A stretch of DNA of 64,000 nt from Tyto alba (Eukaryota > Chordata > Aves > Strigiformes > Tytonidae). Position numbers and translations under genes: made by a program. Within the stretch, counting starts at the first letter, position 1; each line of letters begins with the position of its first letter. The DNA lies in NCBI RefSeq assembly GCF_018691265.1, contig NW_024881313.1, forward strand, positions 19,213,518-19,277,517, read 5' to 3'. Shown piece by piece: positions 25,101 through 37,100 of this stretch. The notes beneath the pieces were generated by a model. It was not told the DNA's origin. It saw nothing but the letters and a program-made list of their open reading frames with translations, and searched no databases.

Positions 25101-28100
25101 CAGGCAGAAATATCCAGAAATTGTTGCCTACAGGTACAAGCAAATGCAATAAGTTTGGTGAGTATGGATCACCTAAAGGAATCAATGTAGTTGGCAGAAA
25201 GACTGATATTTACACTTATTTTATGTGGAGATATCAGAGCAAAGAAGTGAACTGGGAATTTAATGGCTTTCATGGTCACTGGTAAATACCAAAACAAATC
25301 TAAAGCCTAATCAGATTATCAAAGTCTTTGCTTTTTCTGTTAAGTTATTTCTTTGCAAGGCTCTTTCAAATTACTTTTTAGAAAGTCAAAATCTGTATTC
25401 ATTTAGCCATTCAGAAAACTGTTTGCTTGGCTTTAAAATTATCACCCTAGAAACAAGTCAGTAATATTATCTAAACCTTATAAATAGCAAACCAAAATAA
25501 CAGTGGTTTATAAATCATTTCTCTCATGACTGTTCTCTGGGAAGTCTGCACTGCAGTTATGTGGGCTGTTAACTTTCATTTTCACCCTGAGGGATGTTAA
25601 ATGGGAACAATTTCATTGCTTTCTCTGCATTATTCCTTATTCTGTATGGCACTTTTCCATTTCTTTAGTCTCAACCTTTATTACTTCTTCTTATAATCAA
25701 GTCTTTCCATATCTCTAAATGTTTTAATTTCGTATGTCCTCTTTCCTTGTATTTCTTATTTTATAGACATGATTTTTACAGATAAAGCAGAACATGGTAT
25801 TCCAAGGTACATGCTAACAATCTCATCTTTGATGACATACAATCAATGTGTTATATTCTCTATTTCCTTTTGCATTCTCTGTTCATGTTCTCTCTGTCCT
25901 GAATAGAGATTTTCAGTATGATGGAAAAGGATTTTGATGTGTATTTAGGGCTCAGAATGCTGCTTTAGAAGGCAGAAAGGAGTTTTCTGATCTACGTTGC
26001 CTGATACTTAATTAACGTTACATTTCATCTGTCATTACACTGGCCAAATATAGCTGTGCTGTTCCTCTATTTTATTAGATGCTTCTATAGTCCCATTACT
26101 GAAGTACCTGACTGTGTTATCTTTATGGAATAGTTTGTAGCCACGGTTGACTATGGTTTTATGTTAGGATATATTTAGGGGAAGATGTCATACCTTTTAA
26201 TAGACTGACTAAAATAAACAGTTTCTAAATAATCAGAAAAAGTAGATTAGATCTGTCATGGCACAAAACGCCCTTTAAATATCTGAGTGAAAAGACAATA
26301 GGTACCTCCAGAAGAGAGAGCAAGGAATGCTGGTAAGAGGTGGAGTGAATGTGAGAGGATCATCTCCTTTCACACAGAAAATGGGAAAAGGGAAAGGTAA
26401 CATATCATAGAATCATAGAATCATTTTCCAACCAATTTAGGTTGGAAAAGACTCTTAAAATCATTGAATCCAGCCATTAACCTAACACTACCAAGTCCGT
26501 ATTGTATTTCCCGCCTGCCTCCCAGGATCATCAAAAGGAGGATATCCGCAGACTGATGTGGTCAAATGCCCTCAGACTCTACTGGAACAACAAATTTATG
26601 ATTTGTGAACATTCTCCAAAATCATCACCATAAATATCCTCCACAACAGAATTATCAAAATCCCCAGGTCTGCAGTGTGGACTTACCCGAGCACAGCACA
26701 CCTCACTGAGGAAGCCAAAAGGCCTTCATAGGATCCATGTGGACAAACTAAATGGTTGTTGTGCATGAGAATGAATTCACACCACCAATCAGTAAAGGTC
26801 CAAAACACCCAGCTAGCAGCAGGAGTACAACCAATTCCCATGAAGCACCCTTTCCATATCCATATAAGCAGCCTGAGATTTCAGGGGGGCTCTCACAACA
26901 TCAGCCTAGGAACATATAACTAACTGTAATGACTGTTAACTGAAGGTCAGCAAAGGTACTGGGTTTGTTATCATGGGTAATTCCTCCAGGACCCAAGGTG
27001 GTAAATTACTTCCCTGTCCCACCAAGGACAGCTGTACATCAGTTCTCCCCCACCAGCACCAGGATCCCATCACTAGCCTGGGGTACCATCTACAACCTCT
27101 CAGGTTATCAGTGCCAAGATTGCTGTCTCTACTTCAAATACAAAGAAATGGCTTGTGTGCCCTGAAACTCACTTTGTTTTCCCCGGGTGTATCTGTCGAT
27201 CTCCCACTCCCGGCTGACCTCTAGTAGGTCTGCACTCAGCTTTCAGTCTCACCAGTCTCCGTGTTGTTACCGGTTAACTATGTAACATTGTCACGGTAGG
27301 GGGCCCAGCACTTACCAAGCACTGCCCATTTGCACAAGGGTTCTGCAGCTGACAGATACCACTGAGAGGAGAGCACCCACTTGGCCCATATCCACTTCCA
27401 GTGTACCCAGACGTGCAGGAACAAAATGGTATTTGCCCTTGGGAGATGAGACAAGATACAGAAAGTAATTCAGTCCTTGTTACAATGACAATATCAATGA
27501 CAGGAAAGGTCCTTGACATTTATATAATTATAATAAAATAATAAAATATAAAGGCCTTTATATAATTCTAACTTATTTGATCTTTTGACATCTTCTGTGG
27601 TCAGTGTCCAGTTTGACCATGGAAAGATCGCTAGTGTTGCTTTGCTATGAGTACCTGAGAGTCAAAGGTCACCTTCGTGGGAAGTGGTGGGAGGAGTTCC
27701 AAAGGTATTTATAGAAAGAGGAAGAATAGTAAAAGCAGCTGAAACTAGAAAACCGCGTCAAAGAGGAAGGGTGAAGATCTCCACATTTTTATGATGAAAT
27801 CTGATCTTTGGGGGAGCCTAAATCTATTTCTATCAGCGTTTGTGGAAAGGCCTGCTGGCTTTAGCTAACCTGCCTGTAAACTCCTTTGGATGAGGCAAAA
27901 CTGATTGTGGAGAAGGAGCTGCTGTCTAAATATGTTGCTACAAAGTGGATTCAGCCTAACCAATCTCTCTGTGAGATTCACACTTGTATTACTTACAGTC
28001 CTTAAGAAGGCATCATACCTGGAGCTGAGGTACAAGTAGCCAAAGGATGGCACCCTCCATTATTTACTGAGCAGATATCGACCTGGGTACATGTTTGTCC

Positions 28101-31100
28101 ATCTCCCTCATAACCTGTTCAGAGGTAAATCTCAGTTAGTCTGTAACAAAATATGTTCTCTGACAGTTGGCAGCAAAACTATCATCTGGTGAGAAAAAGA
28201 CTAATTTATGGTATAAAATCATAGTCTTCTGCAGTAAAAAAGTTGAGGTAACCGCTGAAGTAAAACTTAGCATATTTCTTGTGGCTCCTACATTGCAGGG
28301 ATGGGTTCTGATTGTAACTGAATCCTCCTATGATTTTAGAAAAAAGGTATGTTAGTGTTAGTCAAATATAGGTGAGGTCAGTGAGGCCACAGGAGCTCAG
28401 CTCTCTCAGCCACCAAGTGCTGCCCTCCCTACGTGTCTGCACCCATCCAGCCCTGACCACCTCCAGGCTTCCTGCTGCATGCCAGAGCTGCCCTTGGGTC
28501 TCAGACACAACATCCAGCTCCTCTCGGGAGGCTCAGCAGGACCAAAGCATCGCAGCACAGCTCTGCACGGCCAGAACTGAGGTCCACTGCACCACACCAA
28601 AACTTGTCTGAGGTGATGTTTCCAGCCTGGTGATTGCCCTTCGGCACTCAGTAATTGAGAGCCTTCACTACCTGCAGTCTATTACCATTTAAATGGCAAT
28701 TGAAAGGCCAATTAGAAACAGTTTTTCCTGCTAGTATTTCTAGTATTGATAGCACGCATTTCATAAAGCATTTTAAATTGTAAACCACAAATTACAAAGA
28801 TGTCATGACTTCTGGTGCTTGACCTTTACTGCAATAGAGACAGTGCTGCCTTAGACAGCATTCAGAGCGTGACAATTATCAAGGCTTTTTTTTAAGACAG
28901 ACAATACAGCTGATTTATGGCACACAGGATACTCTTTCAGTTAACACAGACAATGAAATTACTATCATAATTACGCAATCCTTGTTTCCCATTAATGATC
29001 TTATAAAGGAAGTACTTTGTCAAATCAAGGCTCTAACAATGAAAAGGGCTACTTTGTACAAGAGGAACACATCTCAGAGCATCATCGTTAGAGACATACT
29101 GTACAAAATGTTGATTAATACCTGAAGCAGTTTGAATATACCTGGACTCTGCATTCTACATTACAGTATTGCTTTGTATATGATCCTTCTTTTATAAAAA
29201 ACAATCTTCAGTTTCTTAAGTCTACCATAAAGCAAGCGCAAATGTGCTAAATCTTCATCTTTTAAGCCTTTCCATAGTTTTATCAACAAAAAAAAAAATC
29301 CATTTTACCTGGTGGACAGAGCCCACAGTGGAAGGATCCCATCGTGTTGATACACTGAACCATCGGTGCTGTTGAGCAGCCTCCATTATTACTTTCACAT
29401 TCATCAATGTCTTGACAACTGTAGCCATTTCCTCGCCAGCCTAAAAAGAAGCACAGGAAAGACTTTAAAATAGAAAAAGCCTGGCCTCTTCATTTTCTTC
29501 TTTGACCAGATCTTTCCACTGAGCAAAAAAATATGACTTTTGAATTTCACTTTATTAACACAAGAGGAGAGGTGTCCCTCTCATAACTGATGAAAATTAT
29601 TACTGGTCTTCAAAATAGGTTACAAACACAATGGGGTGAAGATGTGTGTCCAAGAACATTTTGTTTAACTGTACTCCCGATATTCCATAAGCAAACACAC
29701 TTTAACCTAAAGAGGAAGCAGTTCTGGTCTAGTGCACACATGTGCAATTTGCAGCAAAGCTTTATCATAACTCTGGTTAAATACTTGAAATACTACTCCT
29801 ATACACACCACCTAACCAACTCAGGAAAAGGAATCATAGGTCATAAAGCTTGAGGGGACAATTAGATTTTTATATTGTCTTAGGGCAGTGAGCATAAGGA
29901 TGTAAGTACCTCAGACCTATTACATTAAGATAATGGGACATGATGGACATGAAGGTACCTATGGACATGACAGTATTTCAGACCTATTTAGATGTTCAGT
30001 TTAGCATGGGACGTACCATACGCTAAATGCCACTGCCTGCATTACCTAGGTAAAACATAACCCACAGACATTTATTCTCCAGAATACAGACCAAAGCATT
30101 TCATGGAGTTACTCTCATCTGGATCCTGTGCCTGTGGTTATGACATACAGGCAGTACTACCTACTGCCACCCCTTCCCACCCAGGAGCATGGAAGGACGT
30201 GATACCTGTGGGGCAGGGACCACACACGTAGGAGCCTGGTGTGTTGTGGCACTGCACAAGTGGATTCTGTGAACATGGACGATTAGGGAGGCTGCATTCA
30301 TCTATATCAGCACTGCAGGCAGGGCTGCCAGGAGGGGACATCCAGCCAGTGTCACAGATACAGTGGTACTTGGGCTGCCACAGCAAACACCACATTATAC
30401 ATTTAAGACAGAACAGTCAAGAAAAGGGCAAGAGGAGTTAATTTTACAAAATGTCTTTTAAACTACTGCAAGAAAGCTTTCAGAGCATCACATGGTTTGC
30501 ACATTCTGTTTTATAAGTTGCTTCAGTAGTTTTCTCAGTCTATTTCTTCCTCTGAATTTACCTATTTAGATTATGGAAGCAACAACAGGCTCATTCATTC
30601 TGTTCATAAAAGAAACCTGTGATTTACCCAAAGCTCCCAGAGAAAATGAACAGTAATTATGAACTGTACATAAACATAATTAAAAGTCATCAACTTGCTT
30701 TGTAACCAAGGTAAACAGATCACTGTAGGCAACCTGAAATCAGCTTGGCTGTTTTCTTTTAGACAAACAGTTTGGTAATCTGTGCAATGTGCAGCACTCA
30801 CATTAAATTGCAAATACACATTTTCTTTGAGGAAAATAGTTTTCTCTCTAGTAAACTTTACTAATGGCCAGATTTCAGCATTTGTCTAGCTTTGGTCCAA
30901 TTAAAGCTAATAGGAGCTTTATTGTTGACTGCCACAGGATCGGACACTGTTAAGCCAACACTGAAATCTTTTGAAAAGTTTCCTCCACAAAAAATGGGCA
31001 AAAAACAAGTGATGAGTTGTGGAAAGTTTTACAAATTGAGCAAAGAATTCGTTTTATAACATAGCACAAAGAAAATGTGGTGTGTCCGGAATGGTGCATG

Positions 31101-34100
31101 GATATATAGTGTTAAGGAGCACAGGCTTGGCAGGGTAGTTTTGGAGGGCTGTTCTGGGTGGAAAGAGCCAAAGTTGTCATGTTCCATGTGTCCCTTTGGA
31201 GTGAACACCCTGATCCCAGATTTTCTCCCCAAAAGAATGAGCTGGCTTGCTCCAGAAGACCATTCAGGTGAATGCCAGCATCCACCCAGTGGAGATGGGT
31301 GGAGAGCATCTGGAGTCAGAGACCAAGTCCAACCAAAAGTGAGGAGCACCAAAGGTGAGCAGCAGCCACCCCATCTGATACACAGCCCTGGCAGCTCCCA
31401 GGCCACTGATGATACTGTTCCATAGGTATACCTCTTCCCAGGAAAACAAGATTCATTATGTTTGCCCTTCTAAATCATTTAAGTCATAAAATATTCTAGC
31501 AACTTAGAACTCCCCAAATAATGAACAGTAAGATTATGCTTCAAATAAGACTTTGACTTATTCAAAGAATATTCCAAAGCTCCCTATAGATGTAGTAGTA
31601 GATCTGATACTGTGCCAAGTTCCTCTCCTCTAATGTAACACAAGGCATTTTCAATTCTTTCTGCTGTCCTTGGGACAACAGGTTAGGTTATGTTATACAG
31701 TGGCATTTCTTGCTGTTTTTCAGCAGCAGTGTGTGCTACATAGTTTTGGGGCGCTCAGCATTGTTTCTTGCTTATTCATGCTGTGCTGTATAATGAAACT
31801 TATACATTGTTCCTCACCTTGTTGGGCTGATCCCTGTCTGCATCTATGCAGATACCATGACCACAAAGTGTCTCAGATCCTCCTTGGCAATCATCAAACT
31901 TCAAGGCACAGTGAGGCCCATAGGTTTCTGGAGTACAGGAGCAGCTAAATGGTGAAAGCAGACAGAAAAATCAAAATGCTGTCTTTATACAGCACTTAAA
32001 GATCATATATTGCCATAGTGAGAGATCATTCCCCACTCTCTTAATTATGTGGTGTTCCTTATGAAATCCATCTGTTTAGCTATACTGACAATCCCATTAG
32101 TAATCATGCACAGACTCAAGGCTCCTGTTAGCAGAGACTCAAAAATCACATGAGACTTGGGCATATCCATGACTGTCTGAACCTATGGGAGAATCCATAG
32201 CCTTCTGTTATATTCATAAATGCAAATCCAGAGTAAAAGAAATGTCTAACATGAAACTTCAGCAGAGTATGAGCCTGGAAATCCCCACTCCGGTCAGAGA
32301 GCACCTAAACCTTGTGTTTCAGTTTATGACCCTCATATGATGCCAAGTGCCTAAACCCCTACCTCTAGCAATATGCAGAAATGCCACATCTGACCTGTCC
32401 CAGGGAGTGGTTTACCTTCACAACCACACCTCAAGATGTGGCAGCTCCTGTCTCAGCAGCAGCCCAGCTTTCAGATGAGTGTGGCAGGCAGGAAGGCGCA
32501 TTTAGGGCTGATGGGGTGGGAAGAACAAAGTAGTGGGCTAAAGGGAGGCATTCTACAGGGGGGATCTGGCTTGCAGGCTGACAGCTGCATCACATTGTTA
32601 TTTATAGGGCACACATTAGTCACAGCACTGTACATATGCAGTAGAACTGAAATTGGGAACTTCTAAGCCATGGGGTAATGTTTCCCTTTTCTCTGACCCT
32701 TTATTTCCACATGGACCAAATCTGAGGCTCTGAAATAAAATTGAAAGAGACCTGAACCTACAGAAAGCCTCCTATCAGTTCACTAGTTTTTTATTAAAAT
32801 AACAGTGAGACACTTACTTGGATGCAAGTTATATGCTGCAATGTCTGCCCATGTCTGCTCCTCACAATGGCATATGGCAGATACATACCCCTGTTGAATT
32901 GCTTTTAAGCTGACTAATGAAAACTACTCTCAAAGCATTTATCAGCAGTTTTTGAATCAGGGTTTTCCAGTGCAGCCATCTGGACCTTGGAGCAATTTAT
33001 TAATAAGCTGCTACTGTCCCTGCCAGGGTGTCACATACTCAGCTGAAATAGCAGTTTGATAAGGGAATCACAGGTAACTAAACGCTGCATCCAGCACAAG
33101 CAACCTGGATGAATTTAGGCTTTAAACCCCACAGTAGCTTAATGCTTAACTGCAGTCTGCAGTACTGTAAGACAGCATGTTCTTTATTGTAAGAGAGGGC
33201 AGATAGACCAACACCATCTCACCAGTGCAGTAGCTCATCCTGGGCAAGAACAGAGGCAACAGGTCAGGGAATCAGATCACCTCTGTATGTTCAAAGTACA
33301 TTCAGAGCTTCATGTTCAGCTCCAAAGGACACAGCAAGGCAATCTGACCGGCTCCAGAGGAGGAAGACAACGGAATTATCTCCTGCCTAGTCTGGCAAAG
33401 ATTAATCTGCTACCCATCTGAAGTTGCTCAGAGAACTTCAAGAAGTAGGTCACGCTGCAAGGAGCTTCAGCCAAATTGCGATGCACTGCTGCAATGTACT
33501 GTCCTGGTTCTCTCCCATTGCTGATGGCACGTTGTGATGAGGGCCCCGTTATTTTGGTTCTGACACAAAAGCCTGATAGACTTGGGGACTCTCACAGCCT
33601 TTCATCCAACTAATGGAATGTCCCATTACGGTCCCGATTCAGGAAGGCATTTCCTGAACACCTCATACTTTAGTGCACCTCATACTTTCTTTTTCCTCAT
33701 ACTTTAGTGCTTTCCTGAGTTACAGCTTGAAAAGTAAAGGTAAAGAATCTGAACAGGGAGTGAAGACTGCATTGTGCTCCATTTCATGGTACCTAATCCA
33801 GCACTGTCCTTCACCTGGTGTTATCTCTGGGGACTATGGAAAGTTAAATATCACCTTTTTCTTTACCCTCAGTCCACACTGGTGTGTATAACTACACCAG
33901 ATCAGGAGTCAGGTGACCTGGGTTGCTGGATACCAGAAATTTAGCAGCAATGTTCTCACAGTTGTTGAAAAGAGCCATGTCACATTCTACCTGGGGATGG
34001 CTTTAGTATCTGGGGAGCACTCAGAAATAAGTAAGACAGTATGTGAAGGGAGACTGCGAAGACAGTACAATGGGGTTGGGGAAAGTACTAAACAATAATC

Positions 34101-37100
34101 TTGAGGTGGTAATGCAAAAGCAGTAATTTAAGATTTGGATGATTTATGAAGAGGTCTTAATTCATTTCAGGAAGTACCGATTCAGCAAGTACCAAGGAAG
34201 GCAAGAATTATATTGGGGAAGAAACTTACAGGAATCATAACTGTACTAACACAATGACAACACCTGCAAGAAAGGCAGAGGGTTTGTCCTCTCAAACCTT
34301 AATTTAGTCGTGCACCTGTACACCACATCTCTGAGCACAGTAAGAAACAACAAGTAAAGGCAGGCTGCTTTGTATGTCATTTCCTTGACAAATGCCACCT
34401 GCGGGCAAGCAAGAAACATCCTTTAAAATCAAAGAAAAGCTGTCAGGAGGCATCACGTACCAGTGATACCTCAGCAGGCTCTATGTTAATGCTGAAGTGT
34501 GAGCAGCACTGCAGGAGAACTTCCCTTGTGTGAGGTTCTTCCAAGAATTGACAAAGCACTATAAGCCAGGGTTACGCTAAGCAAATATTTGTGGGGGCTA
34601 AGATTTTCAAGCTCAAGCAGGAGACAAAATGCTTTGCAGAAAGCTGTGGTATGCTCTTCAGTCTGCTTGCTCCCATTGCACAGAGGTAGCTTTGTATTAT
34701 ATCTGAAAGTTATTTATTTACCAGATTATTTGACATTTTGGAAAATAAGACCCAGAACGTTCAGGCTGGCTTACCCTGTAAACAAGAGCATGTTTCCTAA
34801 GGAGCTGGGCACAGCCAGAGAAGGATATGCTCCAGGGAGCTCATGTCTATGGGGGTCTGCACACAGGCAACTCAGGCACTCTCCTGGCCAGTCGGCCAGC
34901 ATTTCTCCTCCCTTTCTGCCTGGCAGCACTGTGCATTGCTTGCTCTGCTGCAGTCCCAGCTGTGCCTCTATTTCTGGAGGGGGTGAAGGCATTTCTCAGA
35001 GTTACATGGTGCACTGGGAATGCCAGTGATCAAAGGTGCCCATATATTCAGGATGTTTCCAACTACTGTAATACAAAGCCTTTGCTGGACCAAAGGTGTT
35101 CACCTCCTTCATCTCCTTGCTCCCTTTGGTCTTGAGGGGTAGGTGATAACAGGGATGATAATATGGCTGTGCTAGGTGGGCAAGTTGGTAAGTGCTGGTT
35201 ACAGACCACCCCACCTACATCCCACAGTGCAGTAATTTGCCATTATAGCACCTGCACCTACAACAGGGCACGGGGTCACTGGAGCCAGTCTCCAATTTGC
35301 ATCCACAGCATGGATGTATGATAAATCTGGTTCTTCCTGCTTTTGTGTCAAAGCAGACAATTGCTTTGGAAGGCCTTCTGTGTCTGTGGTGGGCTCGGTG
35401 TACAGTGTATTAAAGATTTTATATTCTCACAGACTGCAAGGGATTACAGTGCATAGATACTAAATAGATGCATTCCTAGAACTTGTGCTGCAGGTGTGAT
35501 GTGGGGTACAAAAGTAACAGAGTATTTTTCATAGGATTTTGTGTATACTTTTGAAAAGTTACCTGTAGCTGCCTGGTGTGTTCATACAAGTGGCTCCATT
35601 CTGGCAGCCTAATACTGTTTCAGCATAAATCTGGCATTCATTAACATCCACTGAACACAGGAGGCCCTAAGATGAAATGGAAAACCAGTTTATTTTCCAA
35701 ATAGCTCAGAAATGAAGCAAACCATGGAGCCAATGTTTAATATAGTTTCCAAAGATATACAAACTATGGGCTGCTATCAACACAGCTTCCCTTATGAAAC
35801 ATTACAACAAAATGCAATTTTTCAGCTGTGTTTCTGTGACCCTGGTTATCAGTCAGATGGGGGATAAAATATTTCAGATGTTTGTAGAAAGCATATGGAC
35901 AGCATAGTACTGTCATCCCCCCTAATTTCTAACTTGCTAGCAAAAGGCTCAGAAAACTTTCTTTCAAACTGTTTCTATCAGGAGATGCTGTTTTATTAAA
36001 ACTGAAAGCACAGCAATTCTGACCCAAATCTTAATCTTGCTAGGACAACTTTCTAGTTGAGACCCTTTCAGTAAAAGATGTAACTTTTCCATCTCTAGTG
36101 CATGTAACAGCACCATTAAAGCCTTTGTCAGTAAAGACTCTGGATTTAAAAAACTCAGAATGGGATTGATTACTTGCCCCCCCCCCCCCATTTATTTGTT
36201 TGAGCTTGAATACATATCCTTCCCTTCCCCCATTCTCTCTCTATCCTCACATAAGATCAACAGAAAGGCATGCAATTCAGTCCACTGCTCAACAAAAGCC
36301 AAGGACTAATTCTCTGCTGTGGGAACTGCCAAGCATCACTGATTTCATGGGCCATCACCTGTGTATAACAGTTCAGGGTCTAGCCCAATGGTTTGGGATT
36401 TGGTTTATTGGTATCTACTGATATTGTTGAGAAGCAAATGTGTTGCCATTCAACCAAACGACGAGTGCAATACTACTGCTTTGCTGTTCAGTATATCTTA
36501 TTCTGTCCTGAGCAACATTAAAATGCTATACTTCACCACAATTATACTAAGCCAAGTGTATCCTTACAGATAAAATACACACTCCAAGGAGGCTAAAGAC
36601 TCACCTGCCAGTTGCTGGGACAGAGGCAAAAGAAACCATCCAGCAAGTCTACACAGGTCCCTGAGTTCTCACAGGGGTTACTGCTGCAGGCTTTCCTCTG
36701 GAGAGCCTGAAACTCAGGAAAGGAGCAGAAAATGAGGCTCCTGCTTATATGGCATTCCATTAGCATTTATTTTCAAGATAAACCTTTTTTTTTTAATTCT
36801 TTCTTGGGTTCTCCCCCCTCCCTTTTTTTCAGCAAGGTTGATTTGTAAAGGTTTTGAGCTGTTTCACTTATCCCTGTACAAAATAATGACTAATATAATT
36901 GCTCCTACACAGGATGGATGTAAGCAAGCACTAGGATGTAAGGATGGATGGCTGCAAGCATTAAAATGAGAAAAGCCCTGTAAGAAGTAAATATTAATAG
37001 AGACTGTTCTTCAGTAGCAAACTGTGAGTCTAGATGGAAGGTTGTTTTGTCTTGATTCCATGTGTGACTCATCTGACAACTGCTTTTACTGACAGTTGTA

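Larger units (their letters stand above)
25128..27315 (-). other. CUBN: CUBN intron 11, 2.2 kb, with inserted elements
   Basis: Contains a short CR1 3' tail (26404-26520) and a block at about 26680-27292 with LTR-like layout (both listed separately). The rest is AT-rich and unremarkable. Confidence 0.65.

Noticed and set aside
26965..27224. Open frames near exon 11
   Set aside because: Overlapping frames in possible LTR sequence; no recognisable protein.
31029..31449. Several frames on both strands in CUBN intron 7
   Set aside because: Mutual overlap on both strands indicates chance openness.
34589..35135. 146-codon and 102-codon plus-strand frames in CUBN intron 6
   Set aside because: Overlapping, no start context, domain or splice partners seen.
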